Positions 54,946 to 64,000 of a stretch of DNA of 64,000 bases are shown here, piece after piece. The translations under genes were made by a program, and so were the position numbers. The DNA comes from Crocodylus rhombifer (taxonomy: Eukaryota > Chordata > Crocodylia > Crocodylidae), in the NCBI GenBank assembly GCA_038503035.1, contig JAVSML010024702.1:62001-126000 (forward strand), given 5' to 3'. How positions within the stretch are numbered: the first letter of the stretch is position 1; each line of letters opens with the position of its first letter. The notes beneath the pieces were generated by a model, which saw only the letters and a program-made list of their open reading frames with translations, made no database searches and was not told where the DNA came from.

Positions 54946-56389
54946 CATATATATGTAACAATCACAGTTTCTACAGAAAAATACCCAACAGATGAAACAC
55001 CACTTCTACCTTCAACCCCAAAGCACATACACTGGGAAAAGGGATTTCCAGAGGGAAAGTTCAGATATGATAAGCAGGCACAAGGCACAAACTGCTTTAG
55101 AAAGCTGGAAGATAAATATGCTGTTCCTAGCAATATTACCATTTTTCAGCTACCCCTTAAGCAATCATGACTGCTTGGTTTATTGTGTTCTAGTTTATGC
55201 ACTAGTGATACAACAGATCTGCAAAAGGGATTCTTAGCTATGTAGAATTACACCAAGGTCAGAAGATGGATCAAACATTTTTTTTTATTAGTGGTCCTGT
55301 AAAAACCATACCGGAAATCCATGCTACTCTATCGGGCATGATTTTCAACAGCTGAGGACACCAGGTCTGTCATTTAATTTTTTCTTATTAACAAGGTAGG
55401 TATACATAAAAATCAGATAACACTTCCTACCAGTTTCTATTGGCTTCCACTGACTTTATGGCCATAAAGGGGTATGCAACTATATAACATATCATATTTT
55501 ATGATTTTTACCCAGCTGTCTTCTGCTCAGCAAATCAAAAAGTGGCCAAGGGAAGAATGTGACCTCACCATAGAGGGCCGGCACATATGTTTAAACCCCA
55601 GTTTGTCTGGTTTTTACTGAAATATTGTCCAACTAAACCAAGACAGCCCAGTTCAGAAAACTGTTGATAGACATGTGCATCTATATCACATGGAAATTTC
55701 TTTGGTGCAAGGTCCTGAAATGGAGCTAAGATTCACACAGTTTGATGGTTAAGTGGCCCTAGGATTAGCCTCCCCTAAGTGGTGCTGGCTGCCTGGTGTT
55801 TCTCAGCATTTGTTCACACTGCCACCTCAATGCTGCGTGCTGCCATGGCCCCTGGGATTCCTCGTATAAAAGTTACGCAGAGAAACAAACCAAAGCAGAG
55901 AGCATCCAAGAGACTTGGAAATAGCAGGATACAATTTGTGTGGAGGCTTGAAATGTAAAGTGATTTACTGGTATCGAACCCGTAAAATCAATTTGGCAGG
56001 TGCTTGCTGGTTAAAATTAGTTTTAACTGAAAGCTGGAGGCCTTATTGTGTGTGTCTCTCATGTGTATCGCATTGTTTTGGATACACAACTTGTTTATAT
56101 GGCTGTGTGTACATGGTGCATATATGAACATTACCAAATAGGCCCCTTACTGTGTGGTTGTGTACACTTTTTCTGTGTATGCTCAGAAATGTCTGAAAGG
56201 CTGATTACTGCTAAACACCACTTGTAGAGCAAAAGAACGTAGAAGGCTGAGGTTCCTGCCCCTGTCCTCTTCTCTGCATGCAGTCTTTCAGGGTGGAGTG
56301 TGGATATATGTAAGCACTCACACAAGAGTGCTCTGGGTAAAAAGTCTAAAACCTGGAACTGAGAAGGCTCTCATCTATAAGCTACCTAG
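54946..56389. other. No gene or repeat recognised
   Basis: AT-rich, short frames only. A TG-rich stretch runs from 56050 to 56110. Confidence 0.4.
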
Positions 56390-58440
56390 ATATGCTTGGG
56401 GAAGCCAGAAGGAAGCACTTACAACTTAGTGGGGTTAACAGAAACCTGGTGGGACTCTACCCACGGCTGGGTGGCACACATTGAGGGCTATAAGCTATAC
56501 AGAAAGGATCAAGTACGGAGGAGAGGGGGAGGTGTTGCGCTCTATGTCAAGGAGTGTTATACATCGACCCTTATCAAAATAGAATTGGAGGAGGAGAAAG
56601 TAGAAGGATTGTGGGTTAAGATACTTGGAAGTCAAGGGGGAAGGGATTTGGTGGTAGGGGTCTGCTACAGACCCCCACACCAAAGGGAAGAACTAGATTT
56701 GGCTGAGGCAGCTCTCGGAGAACATAAAGACTAGGGAAGCAGTAGTCATGGGGGATCTAAACTACCCTGACATCTGCTGGGAGACACAGACAGCAAATTC
56801 CCACCGTTCACGCAGGCTCCTATCCTGTGTACAGGACCTCCATCTGATGCGGCAGGTACATGGTCTCACTAGGGGAAATGCCGTACCGGACCTGGTATTG
56901 GCAACGGGGGATGACGTGGTAGGGGACCTACAGATCAGCGGTCACCTGGGGGATGGTGACCATCAAATAACAGAATTTACCATAAGGCACAGAGTGGGAA
57001 AGGTAACTAGTAGGGTGGAAGTGCTAGACTTCAGGAAGGCTGACTTCAGCAAGCTCAGGCGTTTAGTCAATGACGCACTGCAGAGTAAGAGATTTGGCAA
57101 GACAGGAGCCCAGGACGAGTGAGCTGTGCCTTAAGGAAACGATCTTTTGGGCACAGAGAGAGATGATCCCGATGTGGGGGAAAAGGGGGAAATGGTCCAA
57201 GAGGCTTCCTTGGCTGACCAGAGAAATCCAGAGCAGCCTAAGGGCAAAAGGGGGGGATATAAGCAGTGGAAGCAGGGAGAGATTACTAAAGAGGAGTATG
57301 CCTCCTCAGCTCACAGTTGTGGGGAGGCAGTTAGAAAGGCCAAAGCTACTGTGGAGCTGAGGATGGCATCCCAAGTTAAGGATAACAAAAAAATTGTTTT
57401 TCACACATATAGGGAGTAAAAGGAAGACCCAGGGTGGAATAGGACCACTACTGAATGGGCAAAAGCAACTGGTGACAGACAGGGGGGACGAGGCTGAACT
57501 CCTCAATGCGTTCTTTGCCTCAAGGTTCCTAAATGAGGGCAAGACAGGTCTCGCAGTGGGATCGTAGAGAGACAACAGCAGGGCGCCAGACTACCAAGCG
57601 TTGACCCTGAGATGTTGCAGAGTCACTTGGAAGGAGTGGATGCATTTAAGACAGCAGGCCGAGATGAGCTCCATCCGAGGGTGCAGAAGGCACTGGCTGA
57701 TGTCATTGCACAGCCACTGGCAAGAATATTTGAGCACTCGTGGCGCATGGGCCAGGTCCCAGAGGACTGGAAGAGGGCCCTACAGCTAGTAAAGCAACCA
57801 AAACGCTGGCTTGCATCCATAGCTGCTTCTCAAGCAAATCACGTCATTCTCCCCTTGTACTCAGCCTTGGTGAGGCCGCAGCTGGAGTACTGCGTCCAGT
57901 TTTGGAGTCCACAATTCAAAAAAGATGTGGAGAAGCTTCACCAGTTGTCTGTCCTCTGACTGCACCTACTCCATGCCTGCTTCATAGATTCATAATGAAT
58001 TGCTCTCAGCCTCTCATTATAAGGTCTGCTTTCCTGACCTCTGATCACGCGCGTGGCTCTTCTCTGGACTCTCTCAAGCTTCTCCACATCCTTTTTGAAC
58101 TGTGGAGCCCAAAACTGGACGCAGTACTCCAGCTGCGGCCTCACCAAGGCCGAGTACAAGGGGAGAAAGACGTCCCGGGATCTGCTTGAGAAGCATCTAC
58201 GGATGCAAGCCAGCGTTTTGGTCACTTTACTAGCCACAGTTAGAGTGGCCAAAATCTGGAATGGGCTCCCGAGGGAGGTGGTGCTCTCCCGTACCCTGGT
58301 GGTCTTCAAGAGGAGGTTAGATAGGCATCTGGCTGGGGTCATCTGAACCCAGCACTCTTTCCTGCCTATGCAGGGGTTTGGATTCGATGATCCCTTTTCA
58401 CCCTAACATCTAGAATCTATGAATCTCTGAAGCAGACATG
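56390..58440 (+). mobile_element. CR1 LINE with RT-core deletion and internal inverted duplication
   Basis: Endonuclease at 56430-57120: [21 protein letters not shown], a frameshift near 56735, MGDLNYPDICW, LGDGDHQITEF. A linker (57160-57420) and the RT fingers (DAFKTAGRDELHPRV to VPEDWKRA, 57636-57780) follow. About 850 bp containing motif A and the catalytic box are missing. 57782-57938 encodes the [16 protein letters not shown] region forwards; 57941-58234 holds a reversed segment. 58236-58345 gives [20 protein letters not shown] to the ORF2 stop, then the 3' UTR and the CR1 terminus (ATCTATGAATCTCTGA) at about 58435. Inactive. Confidence 0.9.
57782..58234. repeat. Inverted repeat inside the CR1 (arms of about 157 bp)
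   Basis: Arm A (57782-57938, + strand CR1) is matched in reverse by A' (58076-58234). The spacer begins at 57941 with the reverse complement of 58416-58471. 57941-57994 pairs with the CR1 3' terminus and its downstream flank (41 of 43 bases over GAAGCAGRCATGGAGTAG...ACAACTGG). It continues with reversed CR1 text ([20 protein letters not shown], 58001-58075). On the minus strand 58342-57938 is an open frame that joins these pieces. Confidence 0.88.
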
Positions 58441-58471
58441 GAGTAGTTGCAGTCAGAGGACAGACAACTGG

Positions 58472-59293
58472 GGATACTTGCCTTCATTTATCACACACTT
58501 AGCAAACACTCTCCACTGTCATACACATTCTCTGTTCTAGCCCCCAGAGGAGGAAGAGTCCCTGTGGAAATATATGACCATGAAGACAGATGTATTACCA
58601 GGTATGAAGTGTTTGGTTACTGACATGATGGAAGCCAGAAAGTTTGCTCCAAGCCAAGGAAGTACAGTAAATGCATCCTTCCATATACCCGTCCCCTGAC
58701 ACTGCCCAGGAATGGTTCCCCAGCTTCACAGGGAACGTTCCTTGGGGTCACCGCACTAAAGACATTGGGCTACAGGGCTGGTGCTTCACCAGGTCTTGCA
58801 GGCGGAGGACAGCTATGTAGAGAGCACCCACTTCCCATGTCAGCATTCAGGAGAGTGTTCTGGCCCAAGGTCACTAGAGACAATTTAAGCGTAGGGCAAC
58901 TGAACTGAAGTGAACTCAGAGCAAGAGGGGAATCTTCCCCATTACGGCACTTGGACAAGGGTTTGACCACTGAAGCTGCATTCCTGAAGCTGCCCTTAAT
59001 CAAGGCATACATTGAGAGGAATAATCACTCAACTGGGCTTCAGTGGAGCTCCTCAGGGTGACACCCATGTGCCTGAAGCAGGATCAGGGTGCCCATTTTG
59101 GGTGATGCCTCACTTGCCTGAGGAGCTGTTGTTTTTTGGGGCAGCACTGCTGTGACCTGGGGCCTTTGAGTGAAAGCATACAGTGACTCCTTGTTTATGG
59201 AAAAACAACACAGTTGGCATCCCTATGCAGAGCTAGAGCTAATCAGCAACAGAACAGAATTTCCAAGGGAAGTCAGGGGATGCAGGAAGTACA
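58472..59293. other. No gene; 47-bp segment shared with the ORF1 region at 54.5 kb
   Basis: 58543-58589 (GAGGAAGAGTCCCTGTGG, AAATATATGACCATGAAGAC) matches the reverse complement of 54526-54575 at roughly 41 of 47 positions. That second site lies inside the LINE ORF1 fragment. No other part of the element is seen here. Confidence 0.5.
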
Positions 59294-59544
59294 GGGCACA
59301 TCTGCACAAGACACTAAATATGCAGTAGACTATTTCTACTATGCATTAGCGTGTCAGGGAAAGGCTGTGCTAATGCACTAAAGCACAGTAGGATTAGTCT
59401 ACTGCACATTAGCGTCACTAAAAGACTGTGCACCACCGCTACTGTGCAGTAGTGCCAGTGACTGCACATTGAGTTAGTACCTGTTAGTACCTGTTATTAC
59501 ACCTACTAAACTTAATGCGCATTAATCCACGTGTAGATGCGCCC
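59294..59544. mobile_element. MITE, subfamily A
   Basis: Left end GGGCACATCTGCACAAG; right end CACGTGTAGATGCGCCC. ATGCAGTAGACTA, GATTAGTCTACTGCAC and CTACTGTGCAGTAGTG palindromes fill the interior. A duplicated TAGTACCTGT stands at 59475-59494, with a decayed right arm, CACCTACTA. Flanking triplets ACA and ACT match at two of three positions. It is 251 bp with no coding capacity. Confidence 0.75.
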
Positions 59545-60865
59545 ACTGTGAATGACTCCACAGAGACTGCTGGACCCTCTGAATGAATGCAAGGTAAGAG
59601 CCCCTGTGTTGTGCTAGAGGGCACTGTGCTGCAGAAGGGCTTCTCTTGGAAAGCCCACCTTGATTACTTGTGCTCATTACCAACCACAGGTCACTTTCTA
59701 CAAGCGAAGGGGGGGTAACCCCCTTGTCACTGTTGTATTCTAACTGAAGCACTTAACATCTTCCTTAATCCCCACTGCACTTTCAATTGAAAGAATATTC
59801 TTCTCCACCTTCTCTAAGCAATTGAAAAACAGTACTACAGTTAGTAAGCTACTGCTATATCCCACCCCAGAGGTGGGGCTGCATGTCAGGGGTGGGAAAA
59901 GTATTTACTCTGTAGACAGTCATGCACTTCGGGATTCTTTGCAACTCAGGATGCAGGCCACCTGCTTTAACAAACCCTCTTGGCTTTCTAGCATTTATTC
60001 AAGGGGGGGATGCAGGATTTTTAGACTTAGAGATCTGTTGTCACACTTCCTTGAACGTTCTCAAACAGCCTCTGTCCTCAGCCCAGCTCTGAGGCTTTGC
60101 TTCATTACACTGGGCATGGACATCATGTCTCCAAACTGCTTTTCTCCTGAAGCAGCATATCTGCTATAGACAGTGCCAGCTTTGCCGTCATGCCGGAGTT
60201 CACTTTGTGCTCGCTGCAGCAGTGTTCTAGGGGGTCTTGTTTCCAGCTCATGTCTGATTCCTGGCTACGCCTCCATGGCGCTGGTACCATAGAGCAGCTG
60301 GTCATGTTGATTCAATCTTCTGCCCCAACAGCAATGACGGTTCCTTCTTCAGGGCACGGGTGATGATTCCCCATGCTGTCTGACGCACAGCCAGCATACA
60401 CCCTTTTGTGCTTTTGTCACAGGCAATAGGGGCACAGGTGAAGGCTGGGTAAACAGCAAGTGGGCTGTAGGCTGGGAACACAGCCAGGAGGGCATGTACT
60501 ATGGCAGCAGCCCTAACAGCTGTCACTACTTCTCTGCACCTTTGAATCTGACTAGTTTCTGTCTATTTAGCAGGACCCAGCAGTTGCTTTAACTACCAGG
60601 TCCAAGTATGAGGCGCTGTCAGTATGACAATGTGTGGGCTTCCTAACAGCAGCTGGTGGTGACTTGACTGCAGTGGAAAGGGTAGCACATTTATTCACAG
60701 TGAAGTGTAGAGCCCATTGCCAGTGCAAACTTCCCCTATTCTGCCTGAACTGTGACTTTGGAAGGCGAGCTTCCCTTCCACACCCATTTGCTCTATTGTG
60801 GGGAGTGTCAGTAAGATTACTGATTCATTACCCCTCCCCAGCCACAGCCTGACAACTACACTACC
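59545..60865. other. No gene or repeat recognised
   Basis: Frames at 59822-60169 and 60302-60526 have no motif. The sequence looks single-copy. Confidence 0.4.
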
Positions 60866-61050
60866 TCACTGTTATAAAGCACTTTGCATCACAAAGCCGA
60901 CCTCAATCATAAACCCATTTTACAGCTTGGGAAACTGAGGCACAGCGTGCTGCAGCAACCTGTTGAGTGTCACCCAGTAGGCCCAGGACTAGAACCCAGT
61001 TTGCCAGCATGCTAGTGAAAGCACTCCAGAGGGTACTTGGCCACAGCTCC
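60866..61050 (+). mobile_element. MIR SINE
   Basis: CCCATTTTACAGCTTGGGAA, ACTGAGGCACAGCGTG, GAGTGTCACCCAGTAGGC, then GGACTAGAACCCAG follow the MIR consensus order (CATTTTACAGATGGGGAAAC, TGAGGCACAGAGAGG, CCAAGGTCACACAG, GGACTAGAACCCAG). It is well preserved for an element of this age. A further match to GCAGAGG-like 3' blocks runs to about 61050. Confidence 0.82.
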
Positions 61051-63865
61051 ATTCCATTAAAACCCAAAGCAGGTGGCAATGGCACAAAAGTATGCAAGCT
61101 GATACTAAGTGTGCATGGGCTGTAACTTTTCTATAATGCTATGAGTCTATAATTAGCCTGCACAATCACTGTCTTGCCAGACACCTGAATTGCAGCCCTC
61201 CATGAACCTTTCATTTGCCTGAATACGCTGCTCAAGTGAAATGGACCCCTGACTATCCCCAATAGTCCCAGGCAGATTTTACAGGGTGTTCTGAAGCCAG
61301 TATAGAGGACTGCACATGTGATAGATCTGAAAGAAAAGATTTTTTAGAAGCTGTGAAGGCCACCATTCTGCACGTCTCCCTCTCTAGCTCTCTACCCTGC
61401 TTGAGTCTTCCCTCTGCATCTCTCTGTCTAACTTTGCTTGTGCGTAGGCATTTCCCCACCCCTCGTGATGGGGCCTGGAAGATACTCACAGTGCTAGGGA
61501 CTTTGCTGGGGATAAGGACACCTGCCTGGGCAGCCACACTCCTCCTGCCCCTTCTCCCCCTACCCTGCCTGGCCGGGGCTGGCTGTGCAGCTGTGCCAGG
61601 GGTGTCATGATTGCTCCCGGCTTCAGCGGCAGCTTCATGTGAGGGCTCAGGCAGCAGCGGGCTGCGCTGACAGCAGCACGGTGGCCAGGGATGGGCACAA
61701 GCCAGCAACGTGGCCACCTGCGCAGGCAGTTGTGGTCCCCCCCACTCTTCCCTTCCCCCACTCCTACCCTCCCTCCTCCCCACCGCCCGCCTGCTTCTGC
61801 CTGCAGCAGCGCCACTCACTTGGCAGGGGTGCCAAAATACAAGTTCGCCTATGGTGCTGTTTTCCCTATGGCCACAGGTCATACCAAGAAAATACAACCG
61901 CCATGAAAGCACTCCAGTCCTTTGTCAGGTACCTCTGGGGCAAATCAGTTTAAATGCTACTGCCGGGAAGCTCCAGGTTAATAAGGAGATAAACCAAAAC
62001 TTCAGCAATAATGAAGTAGACTTCAGTTAGGTGGCATTTCTTTCCCAAAGGGCTTTTCTCCACCAGGCAAAATGACAAAGCCAATGACAGCATAGCAGCA
62101 GGTCCAAAGGGCCAGCAGGTAGGGCCCCCCCAAATTCTCTGAGTCTGGAAGTGAAGGGGGAGAGGTTCTGGTGCACCACAGGGGAAGGAAACGCTTCTTC
62201 TCCAGCAGTTCTCACAGTGCATCCACCACCATCTTATCATGTCTGTGGTTCCTCCTCCTGTGACTACGACTGCGTCAGTTCTCTTCCAGCTGCAGTGCTA
62301 GCCCCTTGATCTCCACACTGCCATTATTACCTAATGGCAACAATGGATCCCTGTATCATCCTTGAGTATTTGCAGTCAGCTCTCAGGCCTCCTTTCCATT
62401 TGTCTTAACAAACTACGGGTCCCTGATTTGCACAGCTGTCTCTATTCTGCTGTTTTCCCTTCCACCTCTCTCCTGTTAGTCTCCGTCTTTGTTATAATTT
62501 AGTACCCATTGCTACTGATCACAAATTCCTGCAGAGAACTAACCAGGTCCAGGGGGAGTAAGAATACAGGGGGGCCACTTTTTCAGCACATTGCATGAAA
62601 GAGCAGACTTTTGCATTTCAGCATTAGCCAATAACCCTCACAGCGATCTGCTTTTCTCAGAAGTGTGTGCATCCATAGTCTTCATAGCCTTATTCCCTCT
62701 GCAGCACCATTAGTTTCAGTAGCCTATACAATACCATTGGTTGGGCAGTAAGAAGATGGACAGGTTTCACAGGCACCTCCCAACCTGGGTAGGCACTTCC
62801 CAGGTGATAGGCTTTGTGTTCACCCCAATGCAGCATGCTGCCTTATGGGTGCCATTACTCCTACATGGCATCACAGTATCCCTCCTGATTCTGTGCTGGA
62901 GCATGGGCAGGCTGTTGTCTATGGTGAGTGGTGTAAACATGGAAAGGGCATCTCTGGAGTAGGCAGGGATATCATCAGCAAGCACATGCACCGCTTCCTT
63001 CAGCTTCTACCCATCCTGAATCACAAGCAAATGCAGAATTACATTGCAAACAGCACCAGAGGGGCAAAGAGGTATGACCAGTAAGTCAGTATGAACTGAG
63101 CTTTTCTAAACTGAGCTTGCCTAGCCCAGCATTTCCGCTGCTGGGCAGGAATTAGTATAGCCAGTAGTGCGAGGTTAAATAATTCACTTCTCATAAATCT
63201 TATCTAGAAACAATTTTTTTCTTCCCAGAGAGACACACTACCACCTCATGCACGCAAACCTGACCAGGAATTATAAGCGCCTGCTTCTGCAGAAGGCTAA
63301 TGGGGCAGGAGAGGGGAAAAAAAGGAAAGGAATAAAATATAGATTCTTGAACTCAGACCTGGGGAAGCTGTGGAGCATCAATCTTGTTTAAGAACTAGTG
63401 TGGACTCTACAGCCAGCCCACTTCATTCTGACTCCTGACAGGCCTGGATGATTTGTGTCTGCTCAGCAGAGGAGAAGCCCTATAACTCACACACAGAGAT
63501 GGCGTGGGATGGAAGCAGGGACCGGCAAGTGGGGAATGACTCATGGCACCTTACTGCTCTTGGCTTCCTGCAGCCACCACAGGGAGAACTCCCACACTGT
63601 ATGCCCTAGTCATTAATTTGAACTCACCTTCTCATGCACTGGGCACAGGGGAAACAAGAGGTGGTTTCAGACATACGGGGGAGCAGGTTCACTTCCTTCT
63701 GGGGTGCCAGGGCAGGTCTTTGCAAAGGACAGCGCTGACCATATGGCTTTACAAGTCAGTGTTAGAGTGATGTAGCTGTGATGGTCCAGGCAAAGATATT
63801 TTGGGGGTCGATATTTTCTATTGGCCCAATGGTATGGCTGGGAGGGATGTTGCAGCTTGAAGATA
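61051..63865. other. No gene recognised
   Basis: GC-rich block at 61500-61800 with competing frames on both strands (up to 219 codons, minus, 61253-61912). They have no domain, and the Ala/Arg/Pro bias is compositional. Overlapping frames at 62741-63084 were examined for a Harbinger-nuclease or other transposase motif and none was found. Confidence 0.4.
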
Positions 63866-64000
63866 GCAGAGGGCAAGGCCCTGGGAGCTGAGAACTCTTA
63901 AGTTCTGCTCCCAGTTTTGGCATTATTTTGCTGTGGCAAAGTACTTAATTTCTCTGTAGAATGGGTACAATTTGCAACTTCTGAGAAGTCTCTATGGAAT
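63866..64000 (-). mobile_element. MIR SINE, cut by the window end
   Basis: On the + strand: TAAGTTCTGCTCCCAGTTTT, GGCATTATTTTGCTGTGGC, AAGTACTTAATTTCTCTGTA, GAATGGGTACAATTTG. This is the reverse MIR order (TTCTGCTCCCAGCTC, CTGTGTGACC, AAGTCACTTAACCTCTCTG, AAATGGGGATAAT). Divergent but collinear. Confidence 0.7.

Noticed and set aside
61253..61912. 219-codon minus frame rich in Ala, Arg and Gly
   Set aside because: Competing frames on the other strand, no domain, GC-rich composition; no flanking exon evidence.
62741..63084. Overlapping frames that might be a transposase
   Set aside because: Looked for DDE-type or HARBI1-like motifs and found none.

Overview
The window looks like non-coding DNA from a large amniote genome, most likely a crocodilian (a turtle is the main alternative). 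The evidence is the repeat content: many CR1 LINEs with the CR1 reverse-transcriptase and 3' UTR signature, MIR-type CORE-SINEs, hAT transposons and MITEs, and a chromodomain Ty3/gypsy element. Chromodomain gypsy elements are known from reptiles but not from birds or mammals. I found no convincing host exon, tRNA, rRNA or CRISPR array. Every reading frame that resembles a known protein belongs to a mobile element; the other open frames are short, lie in GC-rich or tandem repeats, or look like chance.

Layout. 0-5 kb: a fold-back repeat, an old CR1/L3 3' end, a palindrome-rich MITE and a hAT MITE. 5.0-8.3 kb: the best element, a minus-strand CR1 with the end of ORF1 (SGNH-esterase-like) and an ORF2 (endonuclease plus reverse transcriptase) that is open except for one frameshift. 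9-10 kb: a truncated CR1. 11.5-14.7 kb: a cluster of MITEs, one a 1.5-kb fold-back element with a minisatellite core. 18.3-18.6 kb: a short poly(A)-ended insertion between 15-bp direct repeats. 20-22.5 kb: a MIR, a CA-rich microsatellite and a GC-rich hAT element with a perfect 8-bp target duplication. 24.2-26.3 kb: a decayed CR1.

27.9-35.7 kb is a nested block. Two related LTR-like sequences lie 7.4 kb apart in the same direction. Between them are a non-LTR C-terminal fragment, a GC-rich repeat, a minus-strand CR1, a minus-strand hAT element with a BED zinc-finger transposase remnant, and a broken gypsy pol (reverse transcriptase, RNase H, integrase pieces, chromodomain). 39.4-41.7 kb: a hAT MITE and a CR1. 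46.7-54.8 kb: three minus-strand fragments of old LINEs (3' RT end, endonuclease, ORF1), small MITEs, and a GC-rich hAT-like element inserted inside another MITE. 56.4-58.5 kb: a CR1 with an internal inverted duplication that also carries its own 3' flank. The last 5 kb holds one MITE and two MIRs.

The parts do not form a host pathway. They are autonomous elements (CR1, gypsy, hAT), now mostly dead, and small non-autonomous elements that would have used their enzymes. The least familiar material is a family of small DNA elements ending in GGGTGCATCTACAC-like inverted repeats, with 3-bp target duplications and, in one subfamily, a recurring TAGTACC/GGTACTA hairpin.
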